A DNA stretch of 64,000 nucleotides from Axinella damicornis (taxonomy: Eukaryota > Porifera > Demospongiae > Axinellida > Axinellidae), in NCBI GenBank assembly GCA_963931865.1, contig OZ007518.1, positions 6,874,570 to 6,938,569 on the forward strand. The letters are read 5' to 3'. The translations under genes were made by a program, and so were the position numbers. Shown here piece after piece: positions 11,575 through 23,500 of the stretch (the first letter of the stretch is position 1; each line of letters starts with the position of its first letter). Under the pieces are notes generated by a model, which searched no databases, had not been told where the DNA came from, and saw only the letters and a program-made list of their open reading frames with translations.

Positions 11575-14500
11575 ATCATACACTGGCACTTCCTTCCCCA
11601 GCAGGTGGGCAGTGAAGGCAACCAGTCCAGCCACAATGGCACCACCGCAGGAAACCACCAGCGGTTTGTCCAAGTCAATACCAGCCTTCTCAAATTCTGC
11701 ATTAACAAAGCAATAATTGAATGCAGTATTAAGTAAATGCCTGTTACAGTCTGTAATAGCTAGTTTGAATCTGTGCTTGCAGGGTGGGGTGGGGTGGGGT
11801 GGGGGGGGGGGGGTTGGGGTGGACAGATACACTGTCAGACAGTTTCTATACACTGTGAAAAATAGTGTATCTATATCAATGTTATCGGCATGTTTAAGGG
11901 TGTACTATTACAATTGTTGTTTTAAGAGAGTTGTTTTACCGGTTTTCATAAAAGTATATGACTAGTGGTAAACCACATGCAGAATCCATGCAAAAGACAA
12001 TAGTAAAGGAGACCATCATCAAGTAAACATTGTGCTTCCTAAGTGGTATTACAACACAAACCAAGTCTTCACCATATAGTTCATCTGCAGTCTCCTTTCA
12101 ACTATTGCACAGCGTGAAATAATGCGGGAAACAGGCAAGAAGGTAGCACTATATGAAGTTTGACACACAGTTGCAGAGAGAATGATTCCATATTCCCAAG
12201 CAAATAATTTCTGAGGATGGTCTTGGAACCAATTCACTTTAGCTAGGATGTGGGGCTTTTCTGTTGTCTGTGTGTCTCCATCTGTACTGACCTTAACAGA
12301 TGGCGTACGTATGTAGGAGAAAGTACTAAACAATTCATGCAACTCTGATATCATCTTGCGAGGGCTTTTTACTGGTCAAAATGCCCCCTGGACATGGCCA
12401 TGAAGCAACTATTGCAGCAGATCTAGCTGTCCTTGATCCAGCGAGCAGAGGTGTAAATCTCATTGAAAACCGCTACAGAAAGGAACTCTTCACAACGGAG
12501 TGGAACATGAACCACATTCTGAATGTGTAGACGGCGAAGCTCTTAGTTGCCACTCACTTCTATCAAAGCCGCTTGAACCAAACGTGGTTGGGAAACAGTT
12601 AAGACACTTGGAACAGCCACACATAGCTCTCCACATACTTTTCTTGTAGCAGGCAAATTGGAAGAGATATACACAAGAGCTGTTCTAATCGTCCTTGAAC
12701 CAAGAATGGAACCTGGTGTCTGCATTTGTACACCATCCCCAAGCTTCTGACTAAGGGCTCTAAGTATGGATTCAATTCAGCACAAGTATGTTCCTTTGGA
12801 CCTGGTATAGCGGATACAATGATAATATTCTCGGGCTTAAACCTCACTGACCTGGGTAGGTTCTGAATGACTAAGTAGATGACTCCAGTGCTATATTGAG
12901 TACGCTCAAATGGCTGGAACCAGTCTATGTTCAGCATGAAGAGCACGTTTCCTGGGACTTCAAGGAATGGTACACCATTGGATGTCTCCATCCATTCCTT
13001 CCATATAGCTATTCCCACCGTGAACATCAGATAGCCAACCACTTGGAACTTCACTCTCTCTATTCCTCCAATTCTCACAAGCCTCAAGGAATCCAGGTAT
13101 ACGTACAAGTCTCTGAAGTGCCTTCATAGATGAGCGAAATATGGCGATCCTTGTAGTTTAGGTGCCACTCTAATTAAAGCGCGTTTTTTGTGCAGAAGTA
13201 CCTGTAGTGTAATTTGCTGTGCTGTCCCTATACACTATAGGTCTTCAGATGTTATACCTAGACAACAAGTTTACAATTCTGCAGCTGCTCGGCGGCTGAC
13301 ATTCAATTCCCCAAGTAATTCTACCAGCTTTTACTCGCGGCACACTCTTCAGCCTAGGAATGATGTATATGTTCCCGAAACCCCTGATCGAGAGTCTCCT
13401 TGGCAACCATGCAGGACCTCTCCCAGTCTCATATACACAACCACAGACGTTTGAACAGCTTGACCACAGTGCCAACAATCAGCTTCCAGGAAGCTACACA
13501 ATGAGCCACCTATGTGGGATGTTACAGTCAATGCAGAGTTGCATTGAAAATAATTTTCAAGATGTCAAAGGGAGGCTGAACGAACTTGAAGATAGAATGG
13601 CAGGCATTGAATACAAACAGAGGCAGTTTGAACTACAACATGCATCTCCTATTTCCTCAAGTGAGAGCGCAAGTGAGAAGGGGCGAAAGCGACGTAGCCC
13701 TCCAGAACTTCAGGTATGCATATTGTTCGAGCAGGTGTGCTCTACATGATGAAAATGATCTCTACAACATTTTTTTAATTAGCACGACATCAGAAGGGTA
13801 CATTCACCATTGCTTGAAGAAAATCAGCTGAAAGTAGACCAAAGGTATGTGCATGCATTTTTTTATGCTATGTGCTGTTACTACCTCACTAACGTCTTAC
13901 TTTTGCAGGATTGACAGTGAGCACAACAAGATGGTCGTGACGAAAATAGCAACAGAAGTGGGCACCAGCAAGCATACACAGAGACAACTTGAAGGTATGA
14001 CAACCTTTACCTTAAACATTATGCTGGAATTACGTATTGTCCCTGTTTCTGTCGTAGATGGTGGGAAAACGTACAGAAAATCTCTTCGTAATGCAACAAA
14101 TGTGAGATCGGAAGAGGTTCAGCAGGGAATCCGAATACGATCTCGACAGCAACGGGTAGGCTAGTAGACTTAACATTTATTGTGTGTGGGAATCAAGGGG
14201 TAGGTTTTCTTTCGAGGATAAGTAGTGTGGTAGTGTGGGGAAAGCCTGGGGGACTACAACATTAGGAGTGGACTTGATATATCAGGGTGATGTACTGAAA
14301 TGTGAGTCTGAAACTCCACTTCAATACTGCGGAGACCTATTAAGCACATACACATGCCTTGAGTTTGCAAGTTAGCGAGACACTAAAAAATATCACGCAC
14401 AGAAGCACCCTGCACTCTCCAAGTTACCCTGAGTGGCCAACTCTTACGTGAAAGCTCGCGACAGACGTGGCCTACAACCACCACTCCCTTCACAAGGTGC

Positions 14501-17500
14501 ACAGCAAAATGGCTGTGATCATTCTCTCCTCACACTTAAGTTGAAGAACCTCACTGTCAATGTGCAGTAGGGGATCATACTCTCTTGTAGATATGATGAC
14601 CTTGCACAATACTCTCGTGCAGGGGCTCAGCATCTTCATCAGCTTGCCAGATCGATCCATTCCAAAAAAAATAGCACGTGTAAAAACTGCATACTGCTAT
14701 TATGCACATAATCAAGTCAACGTGTACTTTAAATGATGTTTAAAGCCAGCTTTAAATATAGTTAACAAGCGAAGGGTGGCCACTCCCCCGGGGTCAAATT
14801 CAGATCCTAATCAAGCTCGCAGATCAGCTAGGACGCATGCGCACAGCTGCTGGCTGAGTGCGCCACGTGTGCAATTCGGCAGCTGTGAAGCCTCCAATCT
14901 GTCTACTAAGACCTCTGTCTCTGCCCTAGAAACTATCCTTTCTGTCTAGAAGCTATCTACTAAGAGTTGTATTCCCCACTATGCCACCGAGAAGAGGCAG
15001 AAGACGAGGACGCCCAACTCAGGGTCCAACCCAGAGGTCATCGAGAGGGGCCACTCCGACTTCAGCCAGGGGCCATCGTGGATGGGGCACCAATCTGGCA
15101 ACCGGCGGGAACCAGTCAGCAAACACCGCCCAGCAGAGCCAGGCTCTCCCGGACGCTCTCAATGCGCTGCTCGCACTGGTAAGGAGCGCGCTGCTCGCAC
15201 TGGTAAGGCGCTGCTCGCACTGGTAAGGAGCGAGGTGACGTCTTCCTCTGGTGGTGCCCAGCACAGCGTAGGGGCGGGTCAAGGCAACTCTGCCCCTGAA
15301 TCTGGTGTGGGCCAGAGCACTGGCCACGATGGCTCCACCTCTTCCTCTCAAGGTCTGTGGTTAATTACATTTGTTGATGATAATAAAAAATAAAATAAAG
15401 CACGGGGCCCGGCCAAAGATACGACAAACTAGGTACTGCTGGTGGGTCATGTCCTTGTTGTGGCCCGGCACAGGCGCACATGGGTCTTCACAACCGAGTA
15501 GTGGATAGGCCATCCACATGCATGTATTTCTCTCGCTTCCCCCTGGTATTTTCCAACACTTCCTGGTTACACCTCACGCTCGGCACCCAGACCAACCCTT
15601 TGACCTTGGCTACTTATGTCTCTTGCTCCGGTAGTCTTCAACCTGGGCAGAAGTATCATCTTTACCCGTCCGGTGCTATTGTTTTCTTGGTTTTGTGGCA
15701 ACCTTAACGTCCAACCCGATCACCAGGGACCAGCTTGCGTATGCATGCCTCATTATCAAACAGGCCCAGAGTCAGGGAGGACACACATGGATGGACTATG
15801 ATAAAGCCTTGAGGCAGCAACTGGCAACGGACCCCTCCATGCGCTGGAATGCCGTCAACCCAGCCTGCTACGTAGCGTCCACCATGCTGGGACATTGATC
15901 AGACTCAAACCCCCTTTTGTACACTGTGTTGGCAGTAGACCACACGCGCACTCAGTGTGCACCTGCCTATTTAGAGCCCCCCGCCACCGCACAGGCTCCA
16001 TTTCAATGTGGACCCGTATCAGCCTGGCGCAAGCCTCGGTTCAGTCCAACCTGCTTTGCCTGGAACAGGGGGACGTGCCCATGTGCTGGCAGGTGTAACT
16101 ATCACTAAGTGTGTTCCACCTGCTCAGCCTACTCACACAAGGCACCGGATTGCCCCACGGCCGCAGCAACGCCTGCCCGACTGGCAGAGCCCCCTCGCCC
16201 CCACCAGCAACTTTAACAGCATAATGTACTCCTCCTTGGTTTGGCGTGATCACTGCATGATTCCTTATTTGCATCTTTGCATGCATGAAACAAACAAGTC
16301 ATAATTACGTATACGCGGACTACATATTGATTTGCAAAGCGAGTTGCTTTACTTACTGTTGGATAACGCCTATCGCTGCTGTAGGCAACTCGAAAACAGT
16401 TGTGTGTCCCAAGTTTAGCAGATCATAAATCAGAGGCCATCCTAAGGTTGATTGTTTGTTTGGAGGACATGACCACAAAGCATTTGGGATGGTCAGCCCC
16501 TTGGTCATAATGTACCTAGGTCAACTTCCTCCTGTTTTGGTATCCTGTGTGCTCCTCTGACCTATTTTGTGGTATCTGAGAGATTCTCATTAACAAATGT
16601 GGGTTGGTATGTGTTGGTAGTAATGCCAGCAATTTGGATGCCTTAAAATTTCCCAGCCAGTCAGGTTAGTTTGGACAGACATTTGATTCTGGGTGACGGC
16701 ATGTGCGCTTCCTGCACGTTGCGTAGGAAAACATTGTTGCATGTACACTTTGCCTGGGGAGTGTTAATCTGTCATTGCCCATGTGCTTACTTTGGCACCA
16801 CACACATTAGCGTCCTCTACTCATCCCCCCTCCCCTCCTCAGACTAATCAACACCTATGTCACTGCCATGTGCCAACATCGTTGACGGTGGGTACCGTAA
16901 CACCAATGATTTCCTAGCACTAGCATCAGCAGCTGCACCCCGGCCGTCAACACTGTGGCCCCGTTATCACACACCAGTGCGTCTGAATTCTCTGCACCCC
17001 TACCTGGATGCACACCGGGACCAGACCTATTCTAAGTACATTATGGGCCGGGCACTCTCATTTGGCTTGTGTTCCCCCCCAAAATCTTCAATGCTCTCGC
17101 AGATTTCATTGCCTGGGTGTTGCACCAACATGGGATAGCTCACCAGCTTCATTACCTTGACGATTTTCTTTTTCGTGGGGCCCCCTACTCAGACGAGGCA
17201 GCCAGAGCCTTGGAGTCAGTCTCAAGGGTGTTGCGTATGGTTGGGGTCCCCGTTGCTGTGCATGAAACCGAGGGTCCCACAACCCTGCTCATCTTCATTG
17301 GAACCGTGATCGACACTCACACCAGATTTCATTGCCTGGGTGTTGCACCAACATGGGATAGCAGAAATTTCTATTCAGGTAAGCCAGGTAAGTACATCGA
17401 TACCCTGTATAGCCGTGCAAAAACGAGCAGTTCAGTTCACCAAAAGCCGTAATTACCGCTATTCTCGAGCAAGACAGCAGATAAATTTATGCTATCAAAA

Positions 17501-20500
17501 AAAGCTTCTGTCATGTCCTGCACCTTGTGACAGCGTACCTCCACTGCCAGAATCAAGTTGCTCACGCTGTTCGTACCAGAGATTTTTGGTTAGCAAGCTT
17601 AAGTATACATTTCCCAATACATTTCGCACGGCGCGCGCACGAGTATCCCGTAACCTTAACGTCACTGTTCATAGTTGTTTGAGAGGTGGGCCAAAATGGT
17701 CAAGACCAACAGAATACACACTGGAAAGATGTGACTGCGGAGATGATGTCTGAGGAAGAACCAGATGGAGATGAATTTATTCGGCACCATCCTCCTACGT
17801 AGTTGGAGATCTCCGTTTCATTGCCAAGCTGGAAAACCGCTTTAGGAAAAAACATGGAAAGTCACTAGCTAAGCCTAGGAGTTACGGAAGTCCTATTGAC
17901 ATAACTGTTCCCGCTGGTAATTCTTCCTGGATGAAGGGCACAGCTGGTGATTAGTCTCGTGCCCAGACCCTCCTCGCACGTGCGAGAAAGAGGGTCTGGT
18001 TACACAAGTCCAAATCCTTGGGCTCGCTTCAGAATTTGAAAGCGGCCAATGAAATTGCAAAGTGGCGTTTATTAGAATAATTTGGTAGCGGAGGAATGTA
18101 GTCATCAGCAATAATGGAGTCTCAGCTAAACGGTGTGAGTCAAGCGTCTTCGCGAAAGGTTCCCTGTTGAAGTGCTAAAAGCAGCGGTGTTGTTTGGAGT
18201 ACAGGCATTAGGCTACGATGAACCCACGGAGGAACAAATGCACGTTCTGCGAGCATTTTTTTGTTGGAAGTGAAGTTTCTCCTGTCTTCCTAGTACCTAG
18301 CTACCGGGAGTGGAAAGTATCTGTGCTATGCTGCCTTACCGTCAGCTTTTGGATACCTACGATCTGTTGGAAGTCTTTCTGGCACGCATAGTACTCGGCA
18401 TCGGGCAGTCTTCTCTTGAAAGAAGGATCCATGAACTCGCCAACGAATCTCCGAACAGCTTCGTTTGTAAGTTTGCACAGGTTGAGCTTTCTGTGCTGTT
18501 TCACTGCTACAAGTATTATTTTGTCTCGCAGATGCCGCAGCAAATACATGTACAACTTTCAGCCATAATTTGGCCGTACTGAGTGTGATGATGAGATTCA
18601 TGTTTCATTTAGCATTTTTGCACCTACAATTACAAGGCTTCAGCACTTCCGCTAAGCCCAAGAATTCGGGCTTGTGTAACCAGACCCTCTCCCACTGGGG
18701 GTGGGGTCTGGGCACGAGACTAGCTGGTGATGGTGACAAAGAGAATGTGCACCTGAAGACGACAAAATGACAATGGTGAGGAGCTGTTTCATGGCAGTGA
18801 TGACTCTGGCAGTAGTGGTGACGAGTCGAACTAACATTACAATAGTGGCTCATCTGGACAAATGCCAAGCAGTTGGTTGTGTTGTACTCATAATGGTATG
18901 ATTATTATTGTAACAGTGGAAAGGTGTAACTTGGGGGGTGGGGGGAGGGTACAAATTCAACAATAAAAGGCTGTTATAAGCCTGCTATAGCACTGTTACA
19001 CAATCAATACACTAAGATTTTAACGTTTGTCTGTGTGTGTCTGTGAGTGACGGAAGTGGGATGTTCGTGGGGCAGGACTAGACTTACTGAACCTCGAACT
19101 CCGCGAAGAATGTTTGAGAACATCGGGCTGGAATCCAGCTGGGGCTGCAAGCGAATGCATGCAATCGGGGAGCAGCAGTCGAAGCGGATGCAATCGGGGA
19201 GCAGCAGCTGAAGCGGACGTGATTGGGAGCAGCAGCTGAAGCAGACGCAAGCGGCGAGCATGCAGCAGCAGCTGAAGCGGGCGCAATCGGGGAGCAGCAG
19301 CTGGAAGCGGACGCAAACGGGGAGCAGCAGTTGAAGCGGAAAGCAATTGGGCCCGGGAGCAGCAGCTGATTCGAAGCGGACGCAAGCGGCGAGCAGCAGC
19401 TGAAGCGGACGCAATTGGGGGGAAAGCGGACACAATCAGGGAGCAGCAGCTCTGCACAGAGAGCTGTCCGGTGCCGGATTACTCATGGTACGCGAACGAG
19501 GGGGAAGTAGCTGAGCGAATAGTAGTATAAATTTTTCTATAGCGTAGGTATATAGCCTGCATACTATGTCTTCTATAAGCTGTTTTATGTCAGTGTTATA
19601 CCCTGCTATACTTCATCCCATAACTAGCATAAAACCGTAGTATGAGAAAGCTATAAGTCATAGCATATAACCCCTCTTTTTCTTGGTGCTACTTTCATAG
19701 TGCTCGTGGAGGCCACCCGCTCATACTTTGTACCAATGAGTTTAGAGTGCAATTTGCACTCCTGTGAGCTTGGATGTTGAAATACCTGATTAAGAATGCT
19801 TAGGTGGAATAGCATGCATTGTTTAACCAATTATTCTCAGGTTTGAAGCTGAAAGTTTCACCCAACTGCCCTTGCAGCCATCCCCTGCAGATTCGTGACT
19901 CAAATCACACCTACACATTAACAACCTCTCACAATAGTCATGGCTCTCGGCCAATGCCCAGTACCAGAAGTTACATCATCAAGCTGAAATCTCACGTTGT
20001 AGATATGCAACTTAAAAGTGAAGATGGCAAGCAAATATAATGTACCTTTCTGCAATCCAGCTTTATCCTTCAAGGTTTTGCTCTGAGCATCAATAAAGTC
20101 ATAGAATGGAACGTTGGTAGTGCCCAGGACATGCCCACTGCGGAGCTTTGGGTTAGGCTCTGGAGCGGTGCCATCAAACCTCCCTGTTGGCCGTGCATCC
20201 ACCCACTGGTCATATAGATGATTGTGTACGTGAGAGAAATGAGAGGTCATGTGTAGGCCACATTCCACAGCACACGTAAATGCTATTTGAAAGTAGCAAT
20301 GGATAATCCCTCATTCGGATATGGATTAAAAGGTTTAGCATTGGCAAAATTAGCAAATTCATCACCGGGCGTTGGAGGCTTTATACTATAGCTATCGCTA
20401 CCTGAATCCATGGTGTGAAGATGTCATGGTCGGTACCTGGGGAAGCCTTTGTCTCTAGCAAGTACCAGAGGAGGGAGGACAGAACATCATGGCTTGGCGA

Positions 20501-23500
20501 AACCATGTGGTTAATTTACCATTCCTTTGAAATACAGATTCACCTGCGTAGCAGTTGACTATGTTAAAATACAGATTCAGCCTATAGCAGTCGCTATGTT
20601 AAGGCACTCAATCTATATACTGTAGAGTACGTATTAAGCGCCCAGGGTTTGGGGACAATAGAACGCCGCTGAACAGGGGGGTGGGCGCTAGATGCGTACT
20701 CGGACTACTTAGGCATGTAGTATCCGCCCACCCATTCAGCACTGTATAATCAACAAGCGCTGTGGTAAAGCTGTGAATATCAATGACCGGCTATCAACGC
20801 AAAGAAATTGATCGCACGTCTTTAAGACGCCATAAAGCATGCCGTAGTTCATACTTCACTGTAAATCGGCCTTTTTGAATGCACAACCTCACCCAGAGGT
20901 TAACAAGTGCTACTCAAAACTTTTACTACACTGCTTTTGGACCATGTGCAGTAACTTTCACGTGAAGAGGTTGTGGGCACTTGATACGTAGTCTACGGTA
21001 CTGTACTGTGTATCACGTACAAATATATCAATGAGAGTGCCGTAACTGAATCGACTTTGCATTTCAAGTGTATTTGTTAGTGCACGTATTAAGAGCTCGC
21101 AAATTCTTACTGAAATTGTATGGGCTCATTGCTACGTAGTACTATTCCGAGAGGATTTATTGAGCTTATTCGTAGCAAGGATAATCGTCTCCTCCCTCCT
21201 CTAATGTCACAATCGACTTTTTCAGGCAATATGGACTACACATGTGGTATACACATTACTCATTTTGCTTGCTTATGAGTACATTGGCTTGATTCAACAG
21301 GTGGCTTAGCCTCGTTCCCAGGTACCGCGTACTGAGTGCCACGAGTGCCTGGGAACAAGGCTACAGGTAAGTCTAATTCTTCATACAACCTGGATCATGA
21401 TGACACAATACACATTCATACACATACTTGTTTACTCTTGGAAGACAGGATGTCTGTCATCTGGTCTATGTTGTGAACAAGTGAAGGGGTATAGGATGCC
21501 TTAAACGAACAGGGTGACACTTCCCCTTGAGGCCCAGACACAGTGGGATGACCCTCAGAAATCCATTTGGGAAGGCCTCCATCAAGAATAGACACCTTAT
21601 GATGACCAAACACCTGAATGTTATGAAAGGCAGGGAATTGGGAGCGGAGGGAGAGAGGGAAGGGGGTGAGGAGGGAGGGAGGGATGGAAGGGGGAGGAAG
21701 GAAAGGGGAGGAGGGGGGAGGAGGGAGGAGGAAAGGAAGGGGGAGGAGGAATAGAGAGAAGGGAGGAGAGAAGGGGGAGAAGGGAGGGAGGAAGGGGAAA
21801 TGGAGGGAGGGAGAGGGGGAGGAGACAGAGAAGGGGGATAGAGGAGGGAGGCGGAGGAGGGAGGGAGGGGGAGGGTGAGAGGGAAGTGGAGGAGGGGGAA
21901 GAGAAAGGGAAGAAGAGGGTGGGGAGGGAGGGATAGGGGGAGGGAGGGGATAGAGAGAAGGGGAAGGATGGACAAATGGTTAAAGAGGGAGGAGAGGAAA
22001 GAAGTAACAGTGAAGGTAGGAAATTACGAGATGAGCAGAATGATTGATGAATTGTCACTCTGTTAGCCTAAGAATAATTACGCGTAACATCAGTTGATTG
22101 AGGCATGACATTGTACATAGCAGGCATATCCTACCCTGAATATCCACCAGGCCCTGCCAGCAGAGTAGAAACCAAACTTGGCATTGTTGTCGTATATCAC
22201 CACATGAGTGTCATTGCTGATGCCCATCTGTGAGGAAGAAGACCGACTCACTGCTATAGCATAGTTAGCAGGATACAGACATGTTGTTGGGCCTCTTGTC
22301 CAACACCATCAAGATTTTTATCTGATCCGATTTTAAGCGTGTGTGGGTGTATGACAAACGGAAGTGGGATGTTTGGGGGTGGAATTACAAGTGACATTGT
22401 GAGACCTTCTCATCATAGAATCTTCACCAGGTACATATGATTACACAAGACTTTCAGTGCATCAGAACTCAAGCAATGAGATATATCCTAGACTCTTGCA
22501 AACACAGTGAGAGAGAGGACAGGTCACACCTCTGAAGTATGAACAGTTGTGGGCCATACTAACATGAACACCACAAGGGAGGCGAGAGATCAGGCCACAC
22601 ATCTGCACGCTAAACTGACATACAGGGTGTACTCAGGGAGGCAAGAGCTCGAGCCAGGCCTCCGTGCAGAGAGCTGCATTATGGGCCAGACTTCAGCACA
22701 GAGATCTGTGTTATGTGCTGGACTGGTGCGGACACGATTAGGGAGCAGACCCTGAAGCAAGTGAGGTGAATGAAGCTACAATATATATTTGAAGGAATGA
22801 ATCCTCAACTCTTCAAAATTTTCAGCACTTTAAATAACTGTACTTTGGAACATAATTATTACAACTTTGCTTTTAGGCGCAAACCATTCATTACAAAAGG
22901 TTGGGTCATTAGGTGAGCTCTAGAGGGATCAGGAAAACAGACCAGGGCAGATCACAATGAGCTATGTACTGTAAAGTCCATTCTGGTGATCATGGAAACG
23001 GAGTGTCAAACAAGAATTGAAGCGTACATTTTAAACAAGTAGGTATTCGAAACGGAGTTGCCCCAGATGTATGTTAGTAAGAAGGAGGGCTAATGGAGTT
23101 GCTATAGCAAAACTACCACTCCATGAAATTTGAGAGGGATGAATCTCATTGGCTGATTGACCAGTAATGACGTTACACTCACCATGCATCAATTCCTATG
23201 CAAACCTGCTGACTGCACATGTACAAGTAAACAAAGTGATGTGAAAACAGCCAAGTGGGGTGGGTATTCTACAGTAACAGCTCAAAGATGGGGGAGAGTC
23301 TGTGAAAGGCCAATGATAACTTGACATGTACAAGAAGCTTCGCTTGCTTCGCTCGCTCAGCTGCTTCCCCCTCATTCGCCTACGAGAGTAATCCAACACC
23401 GGACATTTCTCTGTGCAGAGCTGCTGCCCCTTCAGCTGCTGCTCCACGATTGTGGCTGCTGCTTCCCACTTGCGTCCGCTTCAGCTGCTGCTCCCCGATT

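Noticed and set aside
11256..11615. Cys/Ser/Ala-rich proteins over the 29-bp repeats (also at 19.0, 23.3 and 31.6 kb)
   Set aside because: All frames stay open because of repeat composition, and the copies differ in phase; the ends identify a non-coding repeat family.
18301..18601. Minus-strand frames with FMDPSFKRRLPDAEYYACQK
   Set aside because: The plus strand of the same bases carries a recognisable Walker A (ATGSGK) in a helicase context, so the minus frames are more likely shadows.
21466..22058. Two long minus-strand frames rich in Leu, Pro and Ser
   Set aside because: They lie over the polypurine tract, where stop codons are rare by composition; no splice or family support.
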